Assembly (NCBI GenBank): GCA_022792335.1
Contig: JAAWAV010000014.1
Coordinates: 54,652-118,651 of the forward strand
Direction: 5' to 3'
DNA: 64,000 nt
From: Lachnospiraceae bacterium
GTDB lineage: Bacteria > Bacillota > Clostridia > Lachnospirales > Lachnospiraceae
The position numbers and the translations under genes were made by a program. The notes under the pieces are model-generated. The model saw only the letters and a program-made list of their open reading frames with translations. It was not told the DNA's origin and ran no database searches. This document shows positions 1-10,050 of the stretch, in pieces. Position 1 is the first letter of the stretch; each line of letters opens with the position of its first letter.

Positions 1-447
1 GCAGACTGCGTTCCGCTTTACGTAGTGGATCCGGTCCATAAAGCCATCGGCCTTTCTCATTCCGGGTGGAGGGGAACGGTGAAACGGATGGGAGCAGTGA
101 CACTGAGCGCCATGAAAGAAGTTTACAGGACGAGACCGGAGGATGTTCTGGTGGGCATTGGCCCCAGTATCTGTCGGGACTGTTATGAAGTAAGCCTGGA
201 TGTGGCGGAAGAATTTCGTCTGGCTTTTGGAGCGGAAGCAGAAAGACTCCTTGACGAAAAAGCAGACGGAAAGTTCCAGTTAGATTTGTGGGAAGCCAAC
301 CGACAGGTCTTTCTGGAAGCAGGAGTAAAAAGTGAACATCTGGCGGTGACAGATATCTGCACTTGCTGCAATCCCGAGCTTTTATTTTCTCACAGGGCCT
401 CTAAGGGGAAGCGGGGCAATCTGGCTGCTTTCCTCTGCCTGAAATAA
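1..447 (+). CDS. pgeF: YfiH/PgeF (LACC1-type) protein, 3' part
   Basis: The frame is open from base 1, so only the C-terminal part is present and the start lies outside the window. The family (YfiH, PgeF, human LACC1) binds zinc or copper and has been described as a purine nucleoside phosphorylase and as a peptidoglycan editing factor. Visible signatures are ADC at the first three residues (Cys3 is a family metal ligand), SHSGWRGT (His20, second ligand), GPSI followed by CYEV, and a C-terminal CNP...FSHR block. Roughly 100 residues with the first metal histidine should lie upstream. A short hairpin (CCTCTGC/GCAGAGG, 432-454) straddles the stop without a T run. trpS follows in the same direction. 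Confidence 0.88.
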   Translation, partial: ADCVPLYVVDPVHKAIGLSHSGWRGTVKRMGAVTLSAMKEVYRTRPEDVLVGIGPSICRDCYEVSLDVAEEFRLAFGAEAERLLDEKADGKFQLDLWEANRQVFLEAGVKSEHLAVTDICTCCNPELLFSHRASKGKRGNLAAFLCLK

Positions 448-546
448 GCAGAGGCTATGACAGGAAACGTCTCTGGGGGGGCTTATAGAAGTGGAAGAGA
501 ATGTTAAAAACTGGATTTACAGAATAACGACAGAAGGAGAAACGAA

Positions 547-1551
547 ATGTTAGACGGAAAAAAGACGCTGTTTAGCGGAATGCAGGCGACGGGGAATCTG
601 ACACTTGGAAATTATCTTGGCGCACTGAAAAACTGGGTGACCATCAGCGACGAATATCAATGTTTTTATAGTGTGGTGGATATGCATTCCATTACCGTGC
701 GCCAGGATCCGGCGACGCTCAGAAAGCGGGCCAGAGTCCTCATGAGCCTTTATCTTGCAGCAGGGCTGGATCCGAAAAAGAACTGTATTTATTATCAGTC
801 TCATGTTTCCGCCCATGCGGAGCTGGCCTGGATTTTGAACTGCTTTACCTATATGGGCGAACTGAACCGGATGACTCAGTTTAAGGACAAGGCCGCTAAA
901 CACGCCGATAATATCAATGCAGGACTCTTTACTTACCCGGTTTTGATGGCGGCGGATATTCTTCTGTATCAGGCTGATGTGGTTCCGGTAGGGATCGATC
1001 AGATGCAGCATTTGGAAATTACCAGGGATATTGCTCAGAGATTCAATTCCGTATATGGAGAAGTTTTTACGATTCCGGAGGTATATCTTGGGAAGGTGGG
1101 GGCCAAGATTATGAGTCTCCAGGATCCCTCGAAAAAGATGTCCAAATCGGATGAAAATCCCAATGGAAGTATTTATCTGATGGACGATCAAGATACCATT
1201 ATGCGAAAATGTAAAAGAGCCGTTACAGATTCGGTGGGAGAAATTCGCTACAGCGACGAGCAGCCGGGCCTAAAAAATCTGATTGAGATTTATCGGGCCT
1301 GTACGGGGAAAACGGCAGACGAGGTGGTAAAGGAATTTGACGGGAAGGGATACGGCGACTTTAAAGCGGCTGTGGGCGAGGCTGTGGCCGCCGTACTGGT
1401 GCCTCTTCAGGCAGAACAGGCGAAGCTGATGGCAGATAAGGCTTATCTGGACGGCATCATCAAAGAAAATGCAGAAAAAGCCGGCTATTATGCCAATAAA
1501 ACGCTTCGGAAGGTACAAAAGAAGGTTGGGTTCCCGGAACGGGTGCGCTAG
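547..1551 (+). CDS. trpS: tryptophanyl-tRNA synthetase
   Basis: Charges tRNA-Trp with tryptophan in the cytoplasm. This is a class I synthetase of 334 residues, the usual bacterial TrpS length. The N-terminus carries FSGMQATGNLTLGNYLGA, in which TLGNYLGA is the HIGH-type motif, and the catalytic KMSKS loop is present as KKMSKSDENP near residues 196-205. The start is ATG 547, preceded by AGAAGGAG at 533-540. I looked for a T-box leader in the 99 bases upstream and saw none. Four small genes follow on the same strand. Confidence 0.97.
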   Translation: MLDGKKTLFSGMQATGNLTLGNYLGALKNWVTISDEYQCFYSVVDMHSITVRQDPATLRKRARVLMSLYLAAGLDPKKNCIYYQSHVSAHAELAWILNCFTYMGELNRMTQFKDKAAKHADNINAGLFTYPVLMAADILLYQADVVPVGIDQMQHLEITRDIAQRFNSVYGEVFTIPEVYLGKVGAKIMSLQDPSKKMSKSDENPNGSIYLMDDQDTIMRKCKRAVTDSVGEIRYSDEQPGLKNLIEIYRACTGKTADEVVKEFDGKGYGDFKAAVGEAVAAVLVPLQAEQAKLMADKAYLDGIIKENAEKAGYYANKTLRKVQKKVGFPERVR

Positions 1552-1617
1552 TAACAGGCTCTGGACGACAGGAAAACGAGGACAAGACAGGATCAGAGGA
1601 GAAAGGTGGAAAAATCG

Positions 1618-2505
1618 ATGAAGCTTGTCACATATTTATATGAAGGAAACCAGGCCGTAGGCGTTTTGACTCCGGAAGGAGAAGTGGTGTGCCCGGTAAA
1701 GGAGCTGGGATTTCCCTGTAAAGATATGAATGATCTGATAGATGCTCTGGCAGAAAGAGGAGCTTCCGATCTTCGAAAGGCGACAGAGGCAGGAAGTTTT
1801 GCAGGAGGGATTCCTGTGGAGAAAGTAACAGTTCTGGCTCCGATTCCAGTGCCGAGACAGGATGTAATCTGCCTGGGGATTAATTATATGGCTCATGCGG
1901 AAGAATCTGCCCGGTATAAGAAAGAAGCCTTTGGAGGGGAGCGGCCTTATGCCGTCTATTTTTCTAAACGGGTGGGCGAAGCAGTGCGTCCGGACGGCTG
2001 GATTGACGGCCATTTTGACATGGTGGAACGGCTGGATTATGAAGTAGAGCTGGCAGTGATCATCGGAAAAGATGCAAGGGGCGTCTCCGAGGAAGAGGCG
2101 GCAGATTATATTTTCGGCTATACCATTATGAACGACGTCAGCGCCAGAGAGCTTCAGATTCGCCACAAACAATGGTATTTTGGAAAGAGTCTGGATGGTT
2201 TTACCCCCATGGGGCCCTGGATTGTGACAGCGGACGAGTTTTCTTTTCCGCCGAAACTGTCCATTCAGTCAAAGGTCAACGGGGAACTCAGACAGAATAG
2301 CAATACGGAGCTTTTGATTTTTGGACTGCCCCATATTATCCAGGAGCTTTCCGCGGGGATGACCCTGAAGGCAGGGACCATCATCGCGACAGGAACTCCG
2401 GCTGGGGTCGGTATGGGATTTGAGCCGCCCCGGTTTTTAAAATCCGGGGATGTGGTGGAGTGTACCATTGAGGGGATCGGAACTTTGAAAAATACAGTCC
2501 GGTGA
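1618..2505 (+). CDS. fumarylacetoacetate hydrolase family protein
   Basis: A protein of 295 residues with the FAH fold shared by fumarylacetoacetases, 2-keto-4-pentenoate hydratases, oxaloacetate decarboxylases and acylpyruvases. Signatures are CLGINYMAHAEE, YAVYFSKR, DYEVELAVIIGKDARGVS (acidic metal ligands), NDVSARELQ and the C-terminal GTPAGVGMGFEP loop. The fold and metal site are clear but the substrate is not. I chose ATG 1618 because GGTGG at 1605-1609 is well spaced for it; a GTG at 1606 is the alternative and would add four residues. The GNAT gene starts just past its stop. Confidence 0.9.
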   Translation: MKLVTYLYEGNQAVGVLTPEGEVVCPVKELGFPCKDMNDLIDALAERGASDLRKATEAGSFAGGIPVEKVTVLAPIPVPRQDVICLGINYMAHAEESARYKKEAFGGERPYAVYFSKRVGEAVRPDGWIDGHFDMVERLDYEVELAVIIGKDARGVSEEEAADYIFGYTIMNDVSARELQIRHKQWYFGKSLDGFTPMGPWIVTADEFSFPPKLSIQSKVNGELRQNSNTELLIFGLPHIIQELSAGMTLKAGTIIATGTPAGVGMGFEPPRFLKSGDVVECTIEGIGTLKNTVR

Positions 2506-2519
2506 CAGCGGAGAAAAAG

Positions 2520-2975
2520 ATGGACGAACTGGAATTTAGGGAAAATGTCATTGATGTGGATACATATCTGAAGCTGCGGGCTTCGGTGGGCTGGAAAGTG
2601 CTTACCAGAGAACAGGCTGGAATGGCCCTGAAGGGAAGCCTTTATACGGTTGGTCTTTATATTGCAGGGCAGCCGGTGGGCATGGGCCGGCTGGTGGGCG
2701 ACGGAGCGGTGATTTGTTACATACAGGATTTGATTGTTCATCCGAACGCACAGGGGCTTGGGGTCGGCCATATGCTGATGGAGCGTCTGATTGCCCATAC
2801 GGAGGCGCTCACGCAGGAGGGGACGGAGATGATGCTGGATTTGATGTGCGCGAAAGGGCGGGAAGCTTTCTATCGTTCTCATGGATTTCTGGCAAGACCG
2901 ACGAAAGAACTTGGGCCGGGGATGATTCGGTACTTGGACAAACGTAGATCTTTGCAAGAGGATCGCACGACTTGA
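2520..2975 (+). CDS. GNAT family N-acetyltransferase
   Basis: Predicted acetyl-CoA-dependent acyltransferase of about 151 residues. The acetyl-CoA pyrophosphate loop is visible as QGLGVGHML after the beta-4 strand YIQDLIVHP, and the C-terminal FYRSHGFLARP is the usual end of the GNAT core. ATG 2520 has GGAG at 2510-2513; an upstream GTG at 2502 that overlaps the preceding stop is also possible. The acceptor substrate cannot be told. The gene lies between an FAH-fold enzyme and a TfoX-N protein in a same-strand run. Confidence 0.88.
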   Translation: MDELEFRENVIDVDTYLKLRASVGWKVLTREQAGMALKGSLYTVGLYIAGQPVGMGRLVGDGAVICYIQDLIVHPNAQGLGVGHMLMERLIAHTEALTQEGTEMMLDLMCAKGREAFYRSHGFLARPTKELGPGMIRYLDKRRSLQEDRTT

Positions 2976-2999
2976 ACTTGGGAAAGGGAGTGATAGGCA

Positions 3000-3329
3000 A
3001 TGGCGTCAAACATAGAATTTGTGGAATTTATGGTCGATCAGCTACAGGGAGCAGGAACTGTCACCTACAGAAAAATGTTTGGGGAGTATGGACTTTATTG
3101 CAATGGAAAAATTTTTTCCGTGATCTGCGACGATCAGTTTTATATCAAGATAACGGAAGCAGGGAGAAGGATCTGTCCGGCTCTGACAGAGGCGCCGCCC
3201 TATCCGAGCGCGAAAAATTATTTTCTTGTGGAACAGGTGGAGGATCGGGAGTTATTAAACAGACTGGTCACAGCGACCTGTGCAGAACTTCCGGAACCGA
3301 AACCAAAAAAACGGAAGAAAAAAGACTGA
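3000..3329 (+). CDS. TfoX N-terminal domain protein
   Basis: A protein of 109 residues matching the TfoX N-terminal domain alone: the start FVEFMVDQL, then TYRKMFGEYGLY, then a CDDQFYIKIT strand, with a lysine-rich tail (KPKKRKKKD). In gammaproteobacteria TfoX is a competence regulator, but single-domain versions are common in Firmicutes and their role is not established. Start ATG 3000 has AAAGGGAG at 2983-2990. The family call is good and the function unknown. Confidence 0.82.
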   Translation: MASNIEFVEFMVDQLQGAGTVTYRKMFGEYGLYCNGKIFSVICDDQFYIKITEAGRRICPALTEAPPYPSAKNYFLVEQVEDRELLNRLVTATCAELPEPKPKKRKKKD

Positions 3330-3386
3330 GATTTGTTTTTCATAAGAAAAAGGGCAAAGGAAAAGATGTCTGAGAGGAGAATCGCT

Positions 3387-5321
3387 ATGGCGTCACAAGG
3401 CAAGAATCATCCGGATCATTCCAGGGGAACGGAACATCCATCTGGGAAATACAAAAGAAAGCTGGCACTAAGCGATCAGGCTTTGCTCCGTGTAGAGAAG
3501 CCTGCCCGCTATATTGGCGGTGAGATAAATGCAGTTATGAAAGACCCGGATGAGGTGGACGTCCGGTTCGCCATGTGTTTTCCGGATGTGTATGAGATTG
3601 GAATGTCCCATCTGGGAATCCAGATTCTCTATGATATGTTTAACCGAAGGGAAGATGTCTGGTGTGAACGGGTCTACTCTCCCTGGCTGGATATGGACAG
3701 ACTGCTCCGGGAGGAGAAGATTCCTCTGTTTACGCTGGAAAGCCAGGCTCCAGTAAAGGAAATGGACTTTCTTGGCATTACCATCCAGTATGAAATGTGT
3801 TATACCAATATTTTGCAGATTCTGGATCTGTCCGGGATTCCTCTTTTTTCCTCAGAACGGGGAGAGGAGAGTCCCATCGTCATCGGAGGCGGTCCCTGCG
3901 CCTATAACCCGGAGCCTATCGCCGAATTTTTTGATCTGTTTTATATTGGAGAGGGAGAAACGGTTTATTACGACCTGATTGACTTGTATCAAAAAACACA
4001 GGCGGCAGGAGAGGGGCGTCAGGCATTTTTAGAACAGGCGGCAGAAATCCCCGGAATCTATGTACCGGCTTTTTATGAGGTGGAATATCATGAAGATGGG
4101 ACCTTAAAAGCCATGAGGCCAAACAATCCTCATGCGCCGGAAAAGGTAGTCAAACAGCTTGTAGTGGATATGAAAGAGACCTTTTATCCGGAAAAGCCGT
4201 TGGTGCCTTATCTGAAGGCCACCCAGGACCGGGTAGTGTTGGAAATCCAGCGGGGCTGTATCCGGGGGTGCCGGTTTTGCCAGGCAGGGATGGTTTATCG
4301 GCCCGTCAGGGAGCGGGATCTGGAAGAACTAAAGCAATATGCCGTAAAACTTCTGGAGAATACCGGTCATGATGAAATCTCCTTAAGCTCGCTTAGCTCC
4401 AGCGATTATACCCATTTAAAAGAACTGGTCTCTTTTCTGATTGAGAAATTTGGGGAAAAAGATGTGAATATTTCTCTGCCATCCCTTCGTATTGACGCTT
4501 TTTCCCTGGATGTGATGAGTCGGGTGCAGGATGTGAAAAAGAGCAGCCTGACCTTTGCGCCGGAGGCCGGAAGCCAGCGGATGCGAAATGTGATCAACAA
4601 AGGATTGACGGAGGAGGAGATTCTTTCCGGGGCGGCAGAAGCATTCAGAGGCGGCTGGAATAAAGTAAAGCTTTATTTTATGCTGGGCCTTCCCACAGAG
4701 GCAGAGGAGGATATAGAAGGAATTGCCGCTCTTGCCAACCGGGTGGCAGGAGTATACTACGAGGTGGTTCCAAAGGAAGCGAGACAGGGTAGGGTACAGG
4801 TAAATTCCAGCACCTCCTTTTTTATCCCGAAACCCTTTACTCCTTTGCAGTGGGCTTCTATGTTTACCAAAGAAGAATATCTGGATAAGGCTCGCAAAGT
4901 CAACGATGCCATGAAGCGTCAGCTCAATCACAAAAGTCTCCGCTATAACTGGCACGAGGCGGATGTTTCCGTGCTGGAAGGCGTTCTGGCAAGAGGAGAC
5001 AGAAGGGTAAGCCGGGTCATTCTGGAGGCTTACCGCCTGGGCTGCCTTTATGATTCCTGGTCAGAGTGTTTTGATAATGACAAATGGATGGCGGCTTTTG
5101 AGGCCGCGGGGCTGGAGATTGATTTTTATAATCTCAGAGAACGTTCTCTGGAAGAGCTTCTTCCCTGGGATTTTATTGACACAGGAGTCACGAAAGAGTT
5201 TCTAAAACGGGAGTGGAAACGGGCCATGGAAGGAGTTGTCACGCCGAACTGCCGTGTAAGTTGCCAGGGCTGCGGTGTCAGAAAATTCGGAGGAGGCGTG
5301 TGTTTTGAAGATCAGGATTAA
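3387..5321 (+). CDS. B12-binding radical SAM protein, TIGR03960 type
   Basis: A radical SAM enzyme of 644 residues with an N-terminal cobalamin-binding-like segment (PDVYEIGMSHLGIQILY near residue 70) and the cluster motif CIRGCRFC (Cys291, Cys295, Cys298), which holds the 4Fe-4S cluster that cleaves SAM. The C-terminus has more cysteines (NCRVSCQGCGVRKFGGGVC). The reaction is not established in my knowledge. The tight pairing with the DUF2344 gene next door is a known Firmicutes arrangement; in some species the two are fused. ATG 3387 is preferred because GAGAGGAG (3371-3378) precedes it; ATG 3366 is an in-frame alternative. It overlaps the next gene by 17 bases. Confidence 0.88.
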   Translation: MASQGKNHPDHSRGTEHPSGKYKRKLALSDQALLRVEKPARYIGGEINAVMKDPDEVDVRFAMCFPDVYEIGMSHLGIQILYDMFNRREDVWCERVYSPWLDMDRLLREEKIPLFTLESQAPVKEMDFLGITIQYEMCYTNILQILDLSGIPLFSSERGEESPIVIGGGPCAYNPEPIAEFFDLFYIGEGETVYYDLIDLYQKTQAAGEGRQAFLEQAAEIPGIYVPAFYEVEYHEDGTLKAMRPNNPHAPEKVVKQLVVDMKETFYPEKPLVPYLKATQDRVVLEIQRGCIRGCRFCQAGMVYRPVRERDLEELKQYAVKLLENTGHDEISLSSLSSSDYTHLKELVSFLIEKFGEKDVNISLPSLRIDAFSLDVMSRVQDVKKSSLTFAPEAGSQRMRNVINKGLTEEEILSGAAEAFRGGWNKVKLYFMLGLPTEAEEDIEGIAALANRVAGVYYEVVPKEARQGRVQVNSSTSFFIPKPFTPLQWASMFTKEEYLDKARKVNDAMKRQLNHKSLRYNWHEADVSVLEGVLARGDRRVSRVILEAYRLGCLYDSWSECFDNDKWMAAFEAAGLEIDFYNLRERSLEELLPWDFIDTGVTKEFLKREWKRAMEGVVTPNCRVSCQGCGVRKFGGGVCFEDQD

Positions 5322-5997
5322 ATTCAAAAAAACAGGGAGCATGAAATTCATCGGCCATCTGGATGTCATGCGGTACTTTCAGAAGGTCAACCGAAGGGCC
5401 GGCGTGGATATTGCCTATTCAGGCGGGTTCAGCCCTCATCAGCTTATGTCCTTTGCTTCGCCTTTGGGCCTTGGCCTTACCAGCGAGGGAGAGTATCTGG
5501 ATATGGAGCTTTTGTCCTCAGAATCTTCCGAAAACATGATCGAACGGATGAATGCAGTCATGGCGGAAGGAATGGAGATTATAAGCTTTCTGAAACTTCC
5601 GGAACATACAAAAACGGCCATGTCTGTGGTGGTGGCGGCCGATTATCTTCTGACGCCGGAGAAAGCGTTGTGGGAGGACTGGAAGGAGACTGCAGAACAT
5701 TTTTTTGCTCAGAAGGTAATTTGGGTTCGCAAAAAGACAAAAAAGAGTGAAAAGGAAGTTGATATCCGTCCTCTTGTTTATCGTTGGCATTTTGACGGAC
5801 AGAGCCTTTTTCTTACACTGGCCTCGGGGAGCGCCGACAACTTAAAACCGGAGCTTTTGCTGGAAGCGTTTTTTCAGTATGCCGGAAAGGTTTACGAGCC
5901 CTGCAGTTTTTCCATTCACCGCCTAGAACTTTATGCCAGGGAGGAAGAAAGCGGCCGTTTGATTCCTCTTTCCGACTTCGGGGAGAAAATTTTATGA
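5305..5997 (+). CDS. TIGR03936 / DUF2344 radical-SAM partner protein
   Basis: A protein of 230 residues recognised by the start KIRIKFKKTGSMKFIGHLDVM and the block YSGGFSPHQLMSFASPLGLGL, the hallmark of the DUF2344 family found next to, or fused with, TIGR03960 radical SAM proteins. The best start is TTG 5305, eight bases after GGAGGAGG (5289-5296). That places the start inside the 3' end of the radical SAM gene and implies coupled translation. The role is unknown; the fixed order radical SAM, DUF2344, RNase E/G suggests an RNA- or translation-linked function, which is inference. Confidence 0.87.
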   Translation: MKIRIKFKKTGSMKFIGHLDVMRYFQKVNRRAGVDIAYSGGFSPHQLMSFASPLGLGLTSEGEYLDMELLSSESSENMIERMNAVMAEGMEIISFLKLPEHTKTAMSVVVAADYLLTPEKALWEDWKETAEHFFAQKVIWVRKKTKKSEKEVDIRPLVYRWHFDGQSLFLTLASGSADNLKPELLLEAFFQYAGKVYEPCSFSIHRLELYAREEESGRLIPLSDFGEKIL

Positions 5998-7271
5998 GGC
6001 GGATCATCGTTACGAAGCTGGATGGCTCACTCATAACGGCAGAAGAAGAGAACGGAAGGATTACAGGCCTTTTTCTGGAGCCGGCCGGGACAAAATCCCT
6101 GGTGGGGAGGATTTATGTGGGGCAGGTCCGGCGCATCGTAAAAAATATTCGGGCGGCTTTTGTGGAAATGGGGCAGGGAATGATGTGTTTTTACCCCCTG
6201 GAGGAATGGGAACGCTATCCTCTGCCAGGGGCAAAGCAAAGAGTACTCAAAGAAGGAGATGGACTGGTTTTTCAGATTGGGAAGGATGCCGTTAAGACCA
6301 AGGCTCCGGTGGGAACGACCAGCCTTACGTTTACAGGACAGTATCTTGTGCTTATGACGGGGAAAACCGGGATTTTTTTCTCTTCCAAAATCAAGGACGA
6401 AGCCAGAAAACAGGAATTGAGAGAGATTCTTTCCGAAAGGGCGGAAGGCAGATTTCCTTTTGGACTGATTGTGCGAACCAACGGGGCGACGGCTCCCAGA
6501 GAGGCGCTCTTGTCAGAATTTGAGGAGCTCTTTTTGGAAGCTTCCCGCGTCTTTTCTCTCTGGGAGACCAGAACCGCCGGGACGCTTCTCTATGAACCGG
6601 AGCCGGCTTTTCTTTCAGAGATTTTCAATAACCGGACAGAGAGTCTTTTGGAAGTGGTTACGGATGACAGAAAAATCTATGAGTTGGTGGAGAAAAAAGA
6701 GACGGCTCTTCAGAAAGAGAATGAGACGCTTCGCCTGCCAGATCTTAGACTTTATGAAGATTCCTATCCGCTTTCTAAACTGTACAGTCTGGAAACAGCC
6801 CTTTCCAGAGCCCTCTCCGAAAAGGTATGGTTAAAATCAGGAGGCTCTCTTGTCATTGAACCTACGGAGGCGCTGGTATCTATAGATGTCAATACTGGAA
6901 AGTTTGAGGGAAAGAAAAATCTGGAGGAGACGTTTCTCAAAATCAATCTGGAAGCAGCGGCGGAGATCGCCGTTCAACTGAGACTGCGGAACCTGTCGGG
7001 AATTATTTTGGTGGATTTTATTGATATGGAGGAGGAAGATCATAAGGAACAGCTTCTGAAGGCTTTTGGAAGCGCCCTTCAGAAAGATTCCGTAAAGGTA
7101 AACCTTCTTGGTTTCACCAGGCTGAATCTGGTGGAACTGACCAGAAAAAAAGTAAGGAAGCCCCTTCATGAGCTTGTGACTGGAGAAAATGGGACAAAAA
7201 GGACCAAAAAACAAGGAAATAATACGGATATTTTCAAGAATCCTCTTGCATTTCTCAGGGAAAAGTGCTAG
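5994..7271 (+). CDS. rng: ribonuclease E/G family protein
   Basis: An endoribonuclease of the RNase E/G family, 425 residues, close to RNase G length and without the long C-terminal scaffold of RNase E. It starts with an S1-like region (GRIYVGQVRRIVKNIRAAFVEMG) and carries the catalytic metal aspartates in SIDVNTG (Asp298) and VDFIDM (Asp341), 43 residues apart as in RNase E. The ATG overlaps the preceding stop in an ATGA junction. A likely role is rRNA or mRNA processing. In many Clostridia rplU-rpmA follow this gene; here a lipoprotein gene with its own promoter follows instead. Confidence 0.92.
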   Translation: MRRIIVTKLDGSLITAEEENGRITGLFLEPAGTKSLVGRIYVGQVRRIVKNIRAAFVEMGQGMMCFYPLEEWERYPLPGAKQRVLKEGDGLVFQIGKDAVKTKAPVGTTSLTFTGQYLVLMTGKTGIFFSSKIKDEARKQELREILSERAEGRFPFGLIVRTNGATAPREALLSEFEELFLEASRVFSLWETRTAGTLLYEPEPAFLSEIFNNRTESLLEVVTDDRKIYELVEKKETALQKENETLRLPDLRLYEDSYPLSKLYSLETALSRALSEKVWLKSGGSLVIEPTEALVSIDVNTGKFEGKKNLEETFLKINLEAAAEIAVQLRLRNLSGIILVDFIDMEEEDHKEQLLKAFGSALQKDSVKVNLLGFTRLNLVELTRKKVRKPLHELVTGENGTKRTKKQGNNTDIFKNPLAFLREKC

Positions 7272-7279
7272 ATTTATAT

Positions 7280-7308
7280 TTGTGGATTTTATCCCAGTAT
7301 ATTATAGT
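7280..7308 (+). promoter_or_regulatory. sigma-A-type promoter of the lipoprotein gene
   Basis: TTGTGG at 7280-7285, a 17-base spacer and TATAGT at 7303-7308, 19 bases ahead of the lipoprotein start. Identified by consensus and spacing only. Confidence 0.5.
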
Positions 7309-7326
7309 TAAAATGGAGGATGAGAA

Positions 7327-7704
7327 ATGAAGAAGCGTGTAGCAGTACTTATGCTTGCAGCCCTGATGACGGTTCTGGCTCTGGCAGGATGCGGTGGAAA
7401 GAAATCTTCCGACCCTGTGGTTGGCGAGTGGAAGATGACCAAGGTTGAGGCTATGGGCGTCAGCATGAGTGTGGAAGAGTATCTGCAGGCAGCAGGTATG
7501 GGCGACATGAAGATGGAAATGTCCATCAAGGATAACGGCAAGTTTAGCATGGACGTGGTAGGCGAGTCCGGAGACGGAACTTGGAAATATAAAGATCCGG
7601 TTCTTACTCTGACAGCCGATGGCGAGAGTGTTGAGGCAGAATACAAAGACGGTACCATTACCATGGAGATGAGTGGTGTCGCTATGATTTTTGAGAAGAA
7701 ATAA
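7327..7704 (+). CDS. small secreted lipoprotein
   Basis: A protein of 125 residues with a lipoprotein signal peptide: MKKR, a hydrophobic stretch, then the lipobox LAGC with the lipidated cysteine near residue 22. The mature part is a compact beta-rich domain (VVGEWKMTKVE, GTWKYKDPVLTLTADGES, ITMEMSGV) like the small lipocalin-like lipoproteins common in Lachnospiraceae. Ligand and function are unknown. The ribosome site is GGAGGATGAGAA just before ATG 7327. It has its own promoter and a terminator-like hairpin, so it is probably monocistronic. Confidence 0.8.
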   Translation: MKKRVAVLMLAALMTVLALAGCGGKKSSDPVVGEWKMTKVEAMGVSMSVEEYLQAAGMGDMKMEMSIKDNGKFSMDVVGESGDGTWKYKDPVLTLTADGESVEAEYKDGTITMEMSGVAMIFEKK

Positions 7705-7750
7705 TTTTTCGACGTCAGTTGTAGTTGAAAACAGAATAATAGGAAAAGCA

Positions 7751-7798
7751 CCTCCCCTTTGCAAGGCGACGAACGTGACATTGCGAAGAGGAGGTTTT
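7751..7798 (+). terminator. rho-independent terminator after the lipoprotein gene
   Basis: Arms 7751-7764 (CCTCCCCTTTGCAA) and 7781-7794 (TTGCGAAGAGGAGG) pair with one mismatch and one wobble, followed by TTTT. Confidence 0.6.
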
Positions 7799-7887
7799 CA
7801 TTTCAGGGAAAGGGATGATTCTGGAAGTTCTGGAAGATCTCTGGAAATGTGTTTTTTTGTAAAATGGGGAAACTTGAGAATTATCTA

Positions 7888-7916
7888 TTGACAGCCACAT
7901 ATTTTTGGAGTAGACT
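7888..7916 (+). promoter_or_regulatory. rpsT promoter
   Basis: Consensus TTGACA at 7888-7893, a 17-base spacer and TAGACT at 7911-7916. The resulting leader to the rpsT start is about 85 bases, long enough for autoregulation by S20, which is known elsewhere but not shown here. Confidence 0.75.
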
Positions 7917-8008
7917 AAAGCAGTATGTTTACATTAGACTGTCCGTGTCCGGCTTTAATGCAAACCAGATAAAAACAAACTATTTTATTTGATTTGGAGG
8001 TGTACCAA

Positions 8009-8272
8009 TTGGCAAATATCAAATCCGCAAAGAAGAGGGTATTAGTGACCCAGACTAAGACTGCCAGGAACAAGGCGATTCGTTCCAGAGTAAAGACCAT
8101 GATCAAGAAGGTCGAGACTGCTATTGCTGCCGGTGACAAGGCTGCAGCACAGGCCAGCTTATTAGTAGCTATCAGCGAGATTGACAAGGCGGCGTCCAAA
8201 GGTGTTTATCACAAAAACACTGCTTCCAGGAAAGTTGCCCGTTTGACCAAAGCCGTAAACGGCGTTGCATAA
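8009..8272 (+). CDS. rpsT: 30S ribosomal protein S20
   Basis: Small-subunit protein that binds 16S rRNA early in 30S assembly. The sequence ANIKSAKKRV, the basic RNKAIRSRVKTMIKK helix and the C-terminal KGVYHKNTASRKVARL are diagnostic. I place the start at TTG 8009, seven bases after a near-perfect ribosome site GGAGGTG (7996-8002), giving 87 residues. An in-frame start further upstream would add residues not seen in S20. A non-ATG start fits the known translational self-control of this gene in other bacteria. It has its own promoter and a strong terminator. Confidence 0.96.
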   Translation: MANIKSAKKRVLVTQTKTARNKAIRSRVKTMIKKVETAIAAGDKAAAQASLLVAISEIDKAASKGVYHKNTASRKVARLTKAVNGVA

Positions 8273-8285
8273 ATCATAATGGATA

Positions 8286-8322
8286 AAAATCCTGCCAGAA
8301 TGGTGTGCTGGCAGGATTTTTT
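8286..8322 (+). terminator. rpsT terminator
   Basis: A perfect 13-bp stem (8286-8298 with 8308-8320, AAAATCCTGCCAG / CTGGCAGGATTTT) with a nine-base loop, running into a T tract. Confidence 0.9.
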
Positions 8323-8432
8323 GCATGTGTGCACAGTATAGAATTTTTCAAGGCGGACGACGGGGCGTATGGGATGTATGCAGATGAAGGACAATGTGGA
8401 AACGTGTTTCGGCGTGAAAAGAACTGATTTTC

Positions 8433-8465
8433 TTCCGCATTTTTGGCAGCAATAAAAATGCGGAA
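8433..8465. repeat. perfect 12-bp inverted repeat upstream of guaB
   Basis: TTCCGCATTTTT (8433-8444) and AAAAATGCGGAA (8454-8465) are separated by nine bases, ending 17 bases before the -35 box of the guaB promoter. Neither strand has a following T run, so it may be a protein-binding site rather than a terminator. Confidence 0.5.
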
Positions 8466-8482
8466 ATTCAAAAAAACTCTGC

Positions 8483-8511
8483 TTGACACAGCCTGACATT
8501 TTGGGTAGGAT
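8483..8511 (+). promoter_or_regulatory. guaB promoter
   Basis: Consensus TTGACA at 8483-8488, 17-base spacer, TAGGAT at 8506-8511, with AT-rich DNA after it. The leader to guaB is about 50 bases. Confidence 0.7.
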
Positions 8512-8525
8512 AATATATTAAATAG

Positions 8526-10022
<1,497 letters not shown>

Positions 10023-10050
10023 AGCGGACGAAAAGGAGCAGCGCATTGAC

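Noticed and set aside
448..546. Possible T-box leader before trpS
   Set aside because: No T-box sequence (TGGNACCGCG type), specifier stem or terminator/antiterminator pair can be seen in 99 bases.
550..1191. 213-codon minus-strand frame opposite trpS
   Set aside because: No ribosome site or family resemblance; the sense gene is certain.
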